A DNA stretch of 64,000 nt. It comes from Synaphobranchus kaupii (Eukaryota; Chordata; Actinopteri; Anguilliformes; Synaphobranchidae). The stretch spans positions 67,884,670 through 67,948,669 of the forward strand of contig CM056379.1 of NCBI GenBank assembly GCA_029718625.1, in the 5' to 3' direction. The notes under the pieces were generated by a model, which made no database searches, had not been told where the DNA came from, and was given only the letters and a program-made list of their open reading frames with translations. A program made the position numbers and the translations under genes. How positions within the stretch are numbered: position 1 is the stretch's first letter; the number at the start of each line of letters is the position of its first letter. Positions 1 to 11,346 of the stretch are shown one piece after another.

Positions 1-275
1 ATGCAAAGGATATGTGACCAAATATTAAAAATTATTACTTTATTCTATATATAAATGCAGGGGTGCCAATAATTGTGGCCAATGTGGTTTTGTTAAAAAT
101 AATTATTTCTTGATGAGGGATTTTTTTTTCTCTTAATAAATTAATGTCAATTAAAGGTTGGATTCTTCTTGTTTTTTCAGTGTAAGATTAAGCTAATTCA
201 CCAAACGGTGAATTTTTTATAACCCTTTTTGTTCATCTTTACAGGGGGTGCCAATAATAGTGGCCGCGACTGTAA
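1..275. mobile_element. Tc1-like element terminal remnant
   Basis: Two copies of the phrase GGGTGCCAATAAT (near 60 and 244) and the final GCGACTGTA resemble the terminal repeats of fish Tc1-like elements. The first 40 bases are also the reverse complement of the Tc1-like stretch at about 18020-18060. No transposase frame is left. The outer end is probably the TA near 272-274; the other end is outside the window. Confidence 0.6.
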
Positions 276-556
276 CTACAGCTTAGCTTTAAACTTAGCT
301 ATGTACTTTTTTAATTCTATAGCTAGTTAGTAAGCAGACTTCAACATAGTTTGAACAAGAAATATTGCCAGATACTGATTCCAAACTTTTAATTCCAAAT
401 TTTAATCAAGCGTCCTCAAGTTGAGGTTGGCTAATAGTTTACCCATCATACACAACACAGAGAGACAGGCTGCTGTCAGCACAGCTCCAGAAACACACAA
501 AGCTGGGCCATTGTGACAGTCGAGTTTACTTCATTATAACAATTTTTGATTTGATA

Positions 557-558
<2 letters not shown>
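276..558. other. intergenic, nothing recognised
   Basis: AT-rich sequence between the Tc1 remnant and the (TC)n tract. I see no long frame, RNA fold or terminal repeat. A weak Tc1-like phrase (GATTCCAAACTTTT) sits at about 378-391. Confidence 0.4.

Positions 559-591
<33 letters not shown>
559..591 (+). repeat. (TC)n microsatellite, 5' flank of Tx1 LINE
   Basis: About 15 TC units (561-590). A shorter TC tract lies at the far end of the LINE (14049-14060), so this may be the original insertion target of that element. Confidence 0.85.
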
Positions 592-595
<4 letters not shown>

Positions 596-814
596 GCTGG
601 GAGTTTGGTGTCGGAGAGGGCGCGTTTGCTGGGAGCGTGTGTTTGAGTGTTTGAGTGTTGGTGAATTTTTTCTTTTCTTTTTCCTTCTCCTTTTCTTTTC
701 TTTTCTTTTCTGGTAATATTACATGATTCAGTTTACTATTGATTTGAATTAGTTTTAGGTATCGGTGGTTGGTGTTAGTTTGGCTGGCTCTTTGAGCCAG
801 GTGCTTTGGTGAGG

Positions 815-1947
815 ATGGCGTCCAGGGAGCGTCTTTATCTCTCCGGCACGGAGTGAGGGTTGTGCCGGAACCGAGTGTCACGGTAGAGGAGGTGTTGCTC
901 GCCGCTGGAGAACAAGTCGGCCATGGAAACATTGCTTATGCGTCTCGCATGAATAAAGCGGTGGTAGTATTTCTGAAAGAAGAGCGCCTTGTCAGTCAGT
1001 TGATTGAGAAAGGCGTTTTTCTTAATGATGTATTTGTACAAGTCTCACCGTTGGCTACTCCCTCTACGAGGATAACTGTATCTGGAGTGCCTCCATTTAT
1101 TCCGAACGAGGCGCTGGAGCGAGAACTGCTGCGCTTCAGGAAGTTTGCTAGCACTTTTAGAGCGATAAACCTCGGATGCAAAAATTAAAAATTAAAACAT
1201 GTCCAGTCTCTACGGAGACAAGTTTTTATGTTTCTTGATTCCCCCACTCAGACCCTAGAGGTATCCTTTCGGGTTAAATACGAGGAAGGTTTTTATATGG
1301 TTTACGCTAGTTCAGGAAATGCTAAGTGTTTTGAATGTGGTGACGTGGGACACAAGTGTTTCGCTTGCCCGCATAGACGGCAGACTCCGGGCAGTGCTGA
1401 AAACAGCACCCCGGTCCCTGAGCCTGAAGCTAGTGGAGAGACTAGTGAACTGGGAGAGGCGAGACAGACAGCGCAGAGAGCAGGCCCCTCTCAGGAGAAC
1501 GTAATAGAACTGCAGACACAACAGGCCGAATCTGTAAAGGAGGCAGCGGTTTTTGGCACAGCCACCGCCTCGGGAGAAACATCTTTGAAGGGTGGGTCGG
1601 AAGATACTAGTGCCGAAACACTGGAAAGTGTTGAGCTCGGTCAGAATGCGCAAAGTAGCGGAGAGGGCGCGGTAGAGGCGCCTGCCATTGGTAGTCAGGG
1701 GAACAGCGAGATTGAAGATATGGATCAAGATTACGAGTCGGATACCCAGTCGGTGTCTGATTTCTTGTCTCAGGGTGGGGATGTGTATACATTAGAGGAA
1801 ATAAATGAATTCCTTGACGAAACTTTTGGGAAATCGGTAAAAGTGGGAGATTTCTTCCCAGATACAGAGAAATTCATAAAATCTGTTACTGCGTTGCAGA
1901 AATTAGTTAGCGTGCAGTCGCTTGATGAAAAAAAAGGTTTCGGTTGA
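815..1947 (+). pseudogene. Tx1-type LINE ORF1 (CCHC gag-like protein), broken
   Basis: The RNA-binding protein of the LINE. An ATG at 815 reads MASRERLY in one frame; the continuing frame (LRHGVRVVPEPS) is shifted by one, so a base was lost or gained between about 833 and 845. The frame then runs to an in-frame TAA at 1186-1188 and continues in the same frame to 1947, so a single nonsense codon separates two blocks. The second block has a zinc knuckle, CX2CX4HX4C (CFECGDVGHKCFAC, 1327-1368), followed by an acidic tail rich in Glu, Ser and Gly. The domain order fits Tx1-clade ORF1 proteins of fish. It is followed by a T-rich spacer and ORF2. Confidence 0.75.
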
Positions 1948-2440
1948 GAAAGCACGTTACTGCACTAAGGAAGGCCGATAGGCCATTGAAAGGAAAGAAT
2001 GTCAAAAAAATAAGAATAAAATAAAAAATTAATATGATCATGCATCACTTGGTGTTTTCTCACTGCTGGTTTCTTCTACTGACTTTACTTTTAATTTCTC
2101 TTTCTACCTTTTTTATGAAGGTTTCAGGTTGGGTCTCTAAACATAAATGGTGGGAGAGATAGACAGAAAAGGGCTATGGTAGCTGAGGTTTTTCAGCAGA
2201 AAAAATTAGATGTAATTTTCCTTCAAGAGACTCACAGTGATCAGGAAAATGAACTGGAATGGGGCCTATGGTGGGAGGGACAGCATGTTTTAAGTCATGG
2301 GACAAATTTCAGTGCAGGAGTAGCCATTCTTTTTGCACCTGGCTTGGGGGTTAGTGTGTTAAAGACAGAGGAGGTTGTGAAGGGAAGAGCGGTGCTAGTT
2401 AAGGTGGAGATAGAGGAGAATGTTCTTTGTCTCCTCAACA

Positions 2441-3975
2441 TACACTACTCACAAAAAGTTAGGGATATTTGGCTTTCGGGTGAAATTTATGGAAAATGTA
2501 AGTTCACGCTACAGTGATATTATACGTATCAGGAAAGTAGGGCATTTAAGTAGAAGCATGCAATGGTGATTTCCTCATCTCAAACTATTTATTGAAACAA
2601 AAGCCAACAACAGTGGTGGGTATACCACAACAAAAATGTCAATGTCTCAATAACTTGTCATGTGCCCTTGAGCATCAATTACAGCTTGACAACGACGTCT
2701 CATGCTGTTCACAAGTCGACTTATTGTCTGCTGAGGCATGGCATCCCACTCTTCTTGAAGGGCGGCCCTCAGGTCATTGAGGTTCTGGGGTACAGAGTTA
2801 CGAGCCTCTACACGGTGAGTCAGCTGATCCCATAGGTTTTCTATGGGATTCAGGTCTGGAGAAAGTGCAGGCCACTCCATTTGAGGTACCCCAGTCTCCA
2901 GCAGCCTTTCCCTAATGATGCGACCTCGATGAGCTGGAGCATTGTCGTCCATGAAGATGAAATTAGGCCTGTGTTGTTCATGCAGGGGCACAATGACTGG
3001 ATTAATGATGTTATTCAGGTAGTATGGGCTTGTCACTGTACCATTCACAAAGTGTAGGGCAGTTCTGTATTGACTAGACACACCTGCCCACACTGTAACA
3101 CCGCCACCACCAAAGGGTCGTCTGGTGACAACAGTGGCTGATGCATAGCGCTCTCCTTGACGTCTCCAACATCGTTGGCGGCCATCATTTCTGCTCAACG
3201 TGAATCGACTTTCATCAGAGAACAGCACTGAGGCCCACTGGTCCCTCGTCCAGCGTAAATGCTCCCTGGCCCATGCAAGACGATGACGCCTGTGCCTGGT
3301 GGTGTGGTCAGGTACCCTTGCAGGTCGTCTAGCACGCAGACCACGCTGATGTAAACGGTTTCGAATGGTCTGACGTGACACTTGGGTGCCTCTCACCTCC
3401 CTTAAATGTGCCTGGAGTTGAGTGGCATTCATCATCCGGTTCCACAGGGCACTGTTCACAATGAAGCGGTCATCAGTGTGGGATGTGGCCAAAGGACGTC
3501 CACTTCTATGCCTTTCTGTGACTCTTCCAGTCTCTCTGTATCTCTGTTGCAACCTGCTGATGACACTTTGTGACACTCTAAGCTCAGTGGCCACTTCCCT
3601 CTGAGAACATCCTGTTTGAAGCCTCGCAATGGCGAGGTACTGTTGATCAATTGTTAGGTGTCGTCTTGGTCTCATGATGTCAAAATGTGAACAGCATGAT
3701 GAAGAGGACTGTTTAAATACCAATTCTAATTGAACCAGGAAATGTATTGGTCGATTCATGGATCAAACAACTGTTGTGAATTTTGCCGTTCAGCTCCTTG
3801 TTAGAGAACAGCAAGTTGTGCAAAAAGTACTGAAACATTGAATAGTTGGACATGTGCATTCAAAAGTTTAGAGAAGGTCAAATTAATTTCACCCGTAAAG
3901 GTTATAGTGCATTTTAGGTTCATCCTGAAATTTCACCCGAAAGCTGAATATCCCTAACTTTTTGTGAGTAGTGTA
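2441..3975 (-). mobile_element. Tc1-like DNA transposon, apparently complete
   Basis: TA duplications at 2441-2442 and 3974-3975 flank 1531 bp. The terminal inverted repeats match for about 48 bp apart from two adjacent mismatches (they begin CACTACTCACAAAAAGTTAG). AATTTCACCCG occurs twice near the right end (about 3887 and 3930), like the direct repeats of IR/DR elements. The element lies inside LINE ORF2 in opposite orientation to it. With intact ends and an intact gene it is the best-preserved DNA transposon here. Confidence 0.92.
2647..3675 (-). CDS. Tc1/mariner-type DD34E transposase
   Basis: Excises and reinserts the element at TA sites. I chose the ATG at 3673-3675 ([12 protein letters not shown]), giving 342 residues, the usual length of a Tc1 transposase; the frame is open 28 codons upstream to 3759. 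Two helix-turn-helix units make a paired-like DNA-binding region (residues about 5-120) with a GRP linker near residue 60 (SGRPLATS). The catalytic triad is D154 (LFSDESRF), D244 (FMDDNAPAH) and E279 ([10 protein letters not shown]), with 34 residues between the last two. [10 protein letters not shown] is the glycine-rich box. There are no stops or frameshifts. It ends at TGA 2647-2649. Expression inside a dead LINE is uncertain. Confidence 0.93.
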   Translation of the reverse strand: MRPRRHLTIDQQYLAIARLQTGCSQREVATELRVSQSVISRLQQRYRETGRVTERHRSGRPLATSHTDDRFIVNSALWNRMMNATQLQAHLREVRGTQVSRQTIRNRLHQRGLRARRPARVPDHTTRHRRHRLAWAREHLRWTRDQWASVLFSDESRFTLSRNDGRQRCWRRQGERYASATVVTRRPFGGGGVTVWAGVSSQYRTALHFVNGTVTSPYYLNNIINPVIVPLHEQHRPNFIFMDDNAPAHRGRIIRERLLETGVPQMEWPALSPDLNPIENLWDQLTHRVEARNSVPQNLNDLRAALQEEWDAMPQQTISRLVNSMRRRCQAVIDAQGHMTSY

Positions 3976-4668
3976 TATGCCCCCACTAAAGGTTGTGAAC
4001 GGGTTGTATTTTTCAGGGAACTTAGGGATGCACTGTTGCAGTATGATCAGGGGGAAGTAATTGTAGTTGGGGGGGACTGGAACTGCACTATAGATTTTAC
4101 AGTGGACAGGATAGGGACAGAGCCTCACCCTCAGTCCTCTTCCTCTCTAGCAAGATTTATTTTACAGTTAGAGCTGATAGATGCCTGGAGAATTAGAAAT
4201 TCAACAGCCAGGCAATACACATGGGTCAGGGTGGCTTCTGGTGCACACAGTGCGGCACGGTTAGACCGTTTTTATATTTCCAAGGTTTTTAGTGCTAGAC
4301 TTTTAAATGCTTTTATTCATCCTGTTGGGTTCACAGATCATCACCTTGTTACAATGGACCTCTGCCTTACTGCCACTTCACGATCTGTGTCCTACTGGCA
4401 TTTTAACACAAAGTTGCTGCAGGATCAGGTTTTTAGTGAAAAATTTAAATGTATTTGGGGGCAATGGCAGGAAAGAAAGGGGCAGTTTGAGTCTGTTAGC
4501 CAATGGTGGGAGGTAGGTAAAGCACAGATACGTGTGTTCTGTCAGCAGTACACCTCTCATTCTTCTGTTGAAGTAAAGCAGACTATCAGAATGCTTGAAC
4601 AGGAGATCCGTAAGATTGAGAGAGATAGTCTCTCAAATGGGGGGATGGAGAACAGTGGGAAGCTATAG

Positions 4669-6986
4669 GAGAAGAGGCAGGAGCTCAGCTCCTTTTTACA
4701 AGAGAGGGTAAAGGGGGCAATGGTGAGGTCCAGATTTACCCACTTAAAGGATATGGATGCTCCTAGCTCATTTTTCTTTAATTTAGAAAGGTCCATAGCC
4801 CTGAAAAAACAGATGGTGTGTCTTCATCTCCCTGATGGGGGCGTTACCACTGACCCTGCCCTAATGCGGAGACATGCTGTGGCTTTCTACACCAATCTGT
4901 ATAAAGCAGAGATGTGTGATGAGCAGTGTGCTGCTGAGCTGCTACAAGGACTGCCACAGCTCGGACCAGAGGAGCGTGCATCTTTAGACACTGAACTTTG
5001 CATGGAGGTTAAGACTGCAGTGATGGGAATGTCATCTGGTCGAGCTCCTGGCATTGATGGGCTGCCCACAGACTTTTATAAGCATTTCTGGGACTGCTTT
5101 GGGGCAGATTTGCTTGCATTGCTGCGTGAGTGTTTTCAGGTGGGATTTTTACCCATCTCATGTAGGCGTGCAGCACTCTCCCTATTACCAAAAAAGGGGG
5201 ACTTGACTCTACTAAAAAACTGGAGGCCTGTTGCATTGCTCTGTACAGATTACAAGGTGCTGTCAAAGGTTTTATCGAACAGGTTGAAAGATTTTTTAGA
5301 AATGCTTATTCAGAAGGACCAATCATATTGTGTGCCGGGTCGCTCTATAACAGATCACTTGTTTCTGATGAGAGATGCTTTGGACGTGTGCAAATTGTAC
5401 AACTTGGATGTTGGTATTCTGTCATTAGACCAAGAAAAGGCATTTGATAGAGTGGACCATGTTTTTTTGTTCACCACCTTACAGGCCTTTGGTTTTGGGG
5501 AGGGGTTCTTGAATTGGGTGGGTTTGCTGTATAGGGGAGCGTCATGCCTGGTAAAAGTGGGGGGTGGTTTGAGCCGTCCAGTGCCAGTCCAGAGGGGGAT
5601 CAGGCAGGGGTGCCCGATTTCAGGCCAGCTGTACAGCTTAGTAATAGAGCCCTTGCTGTGCAGGCTGAGGGACAGACTTATTGGGCTTCCACTACCAGGG
5701 GCATCAAAAAGACCAGCCTTAGTTATGTCGGCCTATGCTGACGATGTAACTGTTTTTATCAGTGGACAGAGAGATATTCAGGTGTTAGAGGAGAGCTTGA
5801 GGATCTATGGAAATGCTTCCTCTTCCAAGATAAACTGGGAGAAGAGTGTGGCTTTACAAGTAGGGAGCTGGGGGGAGAGAACAGCACCTAGACTGCCAGG
5901 GGGGATTAGGTGGGAGAGGGAAGGCATGAAAGTTTTAGGAGTTTTTTTGGGGACTGAGGCCTATCAGAGGAAGAATTGGGAGGGTGTAGTGGAGAAGGCG
6001 TGTGCCAGACTATCCAAATGGAAATGGTTGCTACGCCAGCTGTCATATAGGGGGAGAGTTCTAGTGGTCAATAACTTGGTCGCCTCATCATTATGGCACA
6101 AACTGATTGTACTACCTCCACCACGTAGCCTGATTGAGGAACTACAGAGGATCCTTGTGGATTTTTTTTGGTCTGGTCACCACTGGATTAGAGCTGCGGC
6201 TCTTTATCTTCCCGTCTGTGAGGGAGGCCAAGGCCTTGTGGACATCATCTCACGGGTGATGGCCTTTAGACTCCAGGTGGTACAGAAGCTTCTGTATCAC
6301 TGTGGACTGACTTGGCTGGATACAGCACGCTTACTATTAAGAAGAGCAGGTCGCCTGGGGTATGACAGGCAGCTTTTTCTGCTGACACCTGGAGAGGCGG
6401 ACCTAACTGGACTCACGCCTTTTTATGAGTCGGTGCTTCGGTTTTTAAATGCAAAGACTGTGTCCTCGGCCAGTTTGAGGTCTGCCCTGCGTGAGGCAGG
6501 CTGTGTAAAGCTGGGTCATCTTGTAAAGGCCTCCAGTGAATCAATTGAAGTGTTGGCAGAGTTGGCTGGGATTAGGTCAACAAGAACCTTACAGCGTGTG
6601 GTGGAGGAGGTCTGTGGGTCCCTACCAGGTCCCTACAGAGTGTTGAGGATTGTACTCTTTCTGACCAGTGGGATGATGAGTGTGAGTACAGTTTCCCCAC
6701 CTTGGATGTCTCTCCTGTTGTGGGAGATTGGCAAGAGGATGGGGGTTTCCTGTCTTTTAAAATCCCAGAATTAGGGGAGTTTGAAAAGGTGGGGAAGAAG
6801 GCAGCACACTTAATTTGCGTGAAGGTGCTGCACAGACGCTCTCTGGCAGGGATGAAGGCATCAAGGTGGTTTTTTGGCCCGGACGTATCCCCAAAAGGCA
6901 GCTGGCAGTCCCTGTACAAGCTGCCCATTGAAAAGAGGGCAGCTGACCTCCAGTGGAGGATTGTGCACGGGTCTATAGCTACAAAC
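4669..6986 (+). pseudogene. Tx1-type LINE ORF2, reverse transcriptase half, frameshifted
   Basis: Copies LINE RNA into DNA at the nicked target. Motifs in order: NWRPVALLCTDYK (about 5220), LDQEKAFDRVDH (motif A, about 5427), RGIRQGCPISG (motif B, about 5590), and AYADDV with the catalytic YADD at 5734-5745. The frame runs from 4669 to 6774, where a +1/-1 shift between about 6690 and 6775 moves the protein into the next frame (6702-7000, GDWQEDGGFLSFKIPELG onward). It is cut at 6987-7000 by the Penelope-like insertion; the last part lies at 13538-13944. All core RT residues seem present, so the lesions are few and probably recent. Confidence 0.85.
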
Positions 6987-7093
6987 AGGTATCTGGCACA
7001 ATCAAAAAAGGATATGGAGAGGGCTACGGCGTTCTTGGTTTTGTGTTAAGTTGTAGGTGCTCTTTGGATTAAATCCGGGGTAGGATCCGTGAT

Positions 7094-7705
7094 AATTAGA
7101 AGAAATTTATAGTCCAAGGCAGCTCTACAAAATTAAAAAGCCTTTATTGAATGGCTCACATTATTTAGAATATTAAAAAACCAACATGTTTCGGCCTACA
7201 TAGGGCCTTCATCAGGGTATCTAGAACAAAGACCAAACACTGACTAATATGAGGAGTCCTGAGCTCTGGGAGAGTCTAATTGCAATGAGTAACAGCTGGT
7301 GCTGAAAGAATGGAACAATATATAACTTAGCCAGAAGGGGTCAGTCGAGATACAATCTATTAGATAGATCATTATGTCAAATGAATAAACAATATTACTT
7401 ACAAAATAATGCATCAAACTAATACATAATGTATATATATATATAAGCAACAACTCAAAAAACAACTCAAAAAACAAAAACTGTAGCAACATAAGAAAAC
7501 AAGTCAGATCAAATCAATAAGTCAAACATACTAGATTGATGTTAAACAGAAAATAATATAATATAAACAATATAATATAAAAATAAAATAAAGAAAATAA
7601 AGAAAATATCAGGAAATGAGCAATGAACAATGGACAAAGTAATAAAGTAACCTACTTAACCTATAGAAATGACACCAAGTCTATGGAGTCATTTAGACCT
7701 GGGGG
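7094..7705 (-). repeat. Penelope 1 terminal repeat, left arm
   Basis: Reverse complement of 12915-13523 with only small differences: a shorter (TA)n tract, and the stretch at 7504-7550 is arranged differently near the inner end. It follows the GIY-YIG region on the minus strand and contains a hammerhead-type core at 7189-7215. Confidence 0.85.
7177..7226 (-). ncRNA. candidate hammerhead ribozyme (Penelope 1 left arm)
   Basis: Same core on the minus strand: CTGATGA is the complement of 7209-7215 and GAAA of 7189-7192, with the same GGCC stem II. Both arms keep the core intact. Confidence 0.5.
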
Positions 7706-7775
7706 TACGGTGGCCTGTAGCCTATCGATCCAGCGGCTCTCTTTTTGGTTTAATATCTTCTGTCTATCTCCTCCC

Positions 7776-9338
7776 CTAGAGGTGGGGGGGGACCATGTCA
7801 ATGCCGATAGCTGTAAATATAACTGAGGCACTTTGGTGAGCGTTTTTAAGGTGTTTAGCCATCGCGTAATCCATATTGTTTGTTTTTATTGCATATTTGT
7901 GATCAGCCAGTCGATCAAGTAAGCGGCGTTTCGTACGACCCACATAAAAATAATTACATTTAGAGCAGGACAGTATATAAATAACATGAGTAGTTTGACA
8001 ATTAATGAAGCTGTTAGATGTATATGTTTGTTTAGTTACTGGGTGGGTGAACCCTTTAGATCTCTCCACCACATCACATTGTTTACAGTGACCGCATCTA
8101 TACGTTCCTGTAGGAGGCTTGGGTAACCATGTGGATTTAACATCAGCCGGTAGATGGCTTCGTACCAATTTATCTCAGAGATTGGGGGCTCTCCTAAATG
8201 TACAGAGAGGGGGGTCAGGGAATATGTTGGACAAGGCATCATCACATTGGATCAGGCTCCAATTCTTTTTAATTATATTGTGGACAGCGAGGGCCTTAGT
8301 GCTGTATGTGGTGGAGAAAAACACCCTATCGGATTTCTCTTTCTGCGCCTTTCTTGTTAAGAGAGAGTCGCGTTCTACAGTAGCGGCTTTAGATAGAGCT
8401 GTTTTAAGAGTGTTATGTGTATAGCCACGTTCTCTGAAGCGATCATACATTTCTCCGCTCTTTTCTCTAAAGTCAGACTCGCTGTCACAGATTCTACGTA
8501 CTCTTTTAAATTGACCGTAGGGAATATTGTTGATCAGAGTAGAGGGATGAAAGCTCTCTGCATGTAGTATAGTATTTTTATGCGTTTTCTTCCTATACAA
8601 CGACGTATGTAGGTCACCATTTGAATCTTTAGTGATTTCTAAGTCGAGAAAATGGATCTTATCAGGGCTAAAATCTAACGATAGTTTTATATTAGAGTTG
8701 GCATTGTTCAAATAACTATGAAATGCTTTCAATTCATCTACATTGCCTTTCCACCACATAATGATGTCATCTATGTACCTGGCCCACCACATAATCTTAT
8801 CTTTAAATACGTTTAGAGTGCTAAACACATAGTCCTCCTCCCATTTTCCCATAAATAAGCCTGCATATGGAGGGCTAAAACATGCACCCATCGCACAACC
8901 TTTTTCACCTGTCGATACATTTTGTCCTGAAATAAAAAGACATTGATAAGTAGAGTCAATTTAGTGAGTTCGACCAAAAAATCTGTAGGCGGATCAAGTG
9001 GGTCAGTGCGAGTGTCCAAAAAATGTCTCATGGCTGCCATACCTTGGTCATGGGCAATGCTGGTGTAAAGGGCTTCTACGTCCATTGTCACCAAATGGGT
9101 GTCTGATCCAATATTACCTTGCTCTTTGATTTTATTAAGAACATCTGTAGTGTCCTGCAAATAAGCAGGGAGCATTGGAAGTAATGGCTTAATAAAATAA
9201 TCTACGTATTTTGATATAGGCTCGGTAAGGCTTTCGTTCCCTGAAATCACTGGTCTCCCTGGTGGTTCAGTCAGGTTCTTATGTACCTTAGGCAATAGAT
9301 AGAAGGATGCCATACGAGGGTTAGGATTGTATAGGAAC
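7776..9338 (-). pseudogene. Penelope 1 protein, RT core and GIY-YIG endonuclease, broken
   Basis: Continues after the Kolobok insertion. Motifs in order: FYLLPKVHK and GRPVISG (about 9240-9310), TMDVEALYTSI (motif A, about 9060-9095), KGCAMGACFSPPYAG (about 8865-8905), and YIDDI (motif C, about 8765-8782). The C-terminal block (8168-7776) has CGHCKQC, then VIYIL and YVG of a GIY-YIG nuclease with the following Arg-rich helix. Frameshifts near 8890 and 8170 separate the blocks. The RT copies element RNA; the nuclease is thought to nick the target. The order fits GIY-YIG-bearing Penelope elements of animals such as Neptune or Poseidon. Confidence 0.8.
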
Positions 9339-9778
9339 TTAAAGTGATACTGCAGTCAAAAACCGACTTTTCTCGTTGACAACCTATGTTTTGAGTTAGA
9401 TTATGATCATACACAACTGTTTATGTCCGAAAATTTTATGTTTAGTAAAAATGGTTTTATCTGAGTTTTTGTGTAGACTTACCAATATGCTGGCTTCCGG
9501 GGATTCGTGACGTCACGAAAGCCTTAACATAAAAATGGGTGGACTTGAGGTGGTCCTAGGGGTGGGTCTTGGCTGGGCATGTGGTTTAAAAGCAAAGAAC
9601 GACGATTTTTTTCTTTCTTTCTGAGATTGAGACCCTTGTACTGCTAATTAGCTAGTTCAAGTTCAAATGCGAATTGCTTTGTATTATTGCTAACGTTAAT
9701 ATTACGACTTATATCGAGCTACAGTTATTCATATACGACGTCTTACTACTTGGTATCTTTAGCTAACTTGCCTGCATT

Positions 9779-10051
9779 ATGCCAAGGAGTCAGAGATGTA
9801 TCGTTCCTCGGTGCAACGTCACCGGCTCTGCTAGCTTTCATAGTCTGCCGAGAGACCCAGCGCTACTTAGCCAGTGGCTTCAAGCTATCGGTGTAGAGCA
9901 CGCGGACTTGCCGAAGAAAGCCCTAGTGTGCAACGCGCACTTCACACCAGACTGCTACCACAATTTAACTGGCTTTGAGATGGGCTTCTATAAAACTCCG
10001 TCGCTGAAGCCAGGTGCCATCCCAACAGTGATGGATGGATCGTCTCCCATA
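9779..10051 (+). pseudogene. THAP-domain exon of Kolobok transposase
   Basis: A zinc-binding DNA-recognition domain that would place the transposase on the transposon ends. Starting at ATG 9779 it shows the C2CH set C7-x4-C12-x38-C51-x2-H54, the usual Trp (W33), and GAIPTV near residue 80, which matches the AVPTF box. The frame drifts into non-coding text after about residue 90, and no catalytic domain follows within the 2 kb element, so this is a stranded first exon. A captured host THAP gene is less likely given the TTAA ends. Confidence 0.75.
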
Positions 10052-10914
10052 CCTGTGTATTTACATAATACCTACATTGTAATCTGTGGGGTGGTATACT
10101 GTATTTACATGTGCATTTTGTAATCATTACATCAGCTAAGTAAAACAGCTAAGTACAATATACCTATTACATTGTATTTGTGACATTGTGTAATTGCACA
10201 TGTATTGGCCACTATTATACAGTTGGGCCAAGCATGCCCGACTACGGCACAGCAGTATTAGACAAATCAAGAATATGAACGAAGAATAACTACGCTGACA
10301 TAACGTTACCTCAGTAACCTCACGGCAACATACGTTTTCTGGAGGGGACAGGTTAGAGCAGTGGCCACAAGCACACCTGTTGGGACATTAGTTTGTTTCT
10401 GTTTACATGCAAGTTATCTGTACAAACTACAACAAAAATGCTTTTGCAAACGGTTGACATTACTGATAGGTAATAGCTAATGTGGGGTTGAAGGCAACCT
10501 ATTGTGTGAGCTATCTTTTATGAATACGCAACGTTAGCTAATAAACGATAGCAATAATACATTTGATGTAGCCCTAGCAAAACCAGTAACCAGTTGGTCA
10601 GTAACTCGGACGGAATGTATCGATAAGTTAGGTAATGCAAGGCAGTCTATTGTGTGTGAGTTTAGCCCCGTTTGGTCCAGAGAGAATTGGTAACTTAGCT
10701 AGCTAGTTATATTAGCTATATCATTTATGAATAATGTTAGCTAATAAATGATAATTCTCTCCGGACCAAGTGAAGTTATGAGGGCGCTACAACCAGCCAT
10801 GTTCAATATACTAACGTTACTGTGTGACTGGGTTTTGCTGTGTATTTGAATGTATTCAATAGTAACGTTACTTTAGGCAGACAAACAAGCTAACTTAGCT
10901 AGGTAACGTTAGCT
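10052..10914. other. Kolobok interior without genes
   Basis: AT-rich filler with several AACGTTAGCTA-like motifs, and a GGTCCAGAGAGAATTGGTAA / AATTCTCTCCGGACC inverted pair (about 10675-10694 and 10752-10766). No frame of note. Confidence 0.5.
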
Positions 10915-11148
10915 TTACCATTCAGTTACATCCCGGGTCCTCTCCTCGCGAAGACGTTGCTCAACTAATACAGCCGGGGCGGCGGCTGCGGCTGCTGCTG
11001 CCAGTGGCTCGAATGAATATGGCTGTATTGCCCGAGAAACATCTTCGCGAGGAGAGTCTTCCACCACGAAGGAATCCTCTTCCTCCACTTCAAACTCCTC
11101 CACCTCAAAACTCCCTGCAGTACTGCTGTCACTCTTGTCACTCGCCAT
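10915..11148 (-). pseudogene. P2X7-like protein, first exon, second gene of Kolobok element
   Basis: Starts at ATG 11148 close to the right end of the element and runs against the THAP exon. The text is acidic (FEVEEFEVEEED), then IQPYSFEPLA and an alanine run, ending DVTEW at a GTAAAG donor-like site (complement of 10913-10918). Proteins described as P2X7-like in fish share an acidic start, a PYxFEP phrase and then a W-C-x-C cysteine block; here the frame ends at exactly that Trp. The cysteine exon is missing, presumably deleted. Function unknown. Confidence 0.5.
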
Positions 11149-11346
11149 TTTATTTAGTTGTGAGGAGAGAGCTGGAAGGGGGCTGAGTCAGTTCACCAAG
11201 ACACACCCTTTCACTCCTTGACCGTATGAATATTCATAATATGACTACGTGGCATCATCGTCATATGACCACGCCTACTCACGAGTTTCAGTTCAAATTG
11301 AAGCGGAAAAAAGGGCCTTAGAAAAGCCTCTGCAGTATCTCTTTAA

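Larger units (their letters stand above)
2122..4668 (+). pseudogene. Tx1-type LINE ORF2, AP endonuclease half, split by Tc1
   Basis: The endonuclease nicks target DNA to prime reverse transcription. The frame opens at SLNINGGRD (about 2131) and shows FLQETHSD with the metal-binding Glu, then stops abruptly at 2440 where a Tc1-like element enters. It resumes in the same frame at 3976. Across the single retained TA the codons read N-I-Y-A-P-T, the conserved strand of this nuclease family. Further motifs are GGDWNCTID (about 4067) and a C-terminal TDHH in place of the usual SDH. A TAG at 4666-4668 ends the frame 50 bp before the next open block. A frame-preserving insertion (1533 bp, 511 codons) plus a later nonsense codon explain the break. 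Confidence 0.8.
9343..11342 (+). mobile_element. Kolobok-type DNA transposon, 2000 bp, internally deleted
   Basis: Flanked by TTAA at 9339-9342 and 11343-11346. The ends are inverted, AGTGATACTGCAG against AGAGATACTGCAG, one mismatch in 13. TTAA duplications and a THAP domain together point to the Kolobok superfamily. It holds a THAP exon reading in from the left and a P2X7-like exon reading in from the right, but no transposase core, so it is a non-autonomous deletion form. Removing it restores the Penelope RT frame. Confidence 0.82.

Noticed and set aside
534..932. 132-codon minus-strand frame rich in Glu, Lys and Arg
   Set aside because: It is the reverse reading of the (TC)n and pyrimidine tracts in the LINE 5' UTR.
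9687..9896. Frame overlapping the THAP exon
   Set aside because: Shadow of the THAP exon in another frame.
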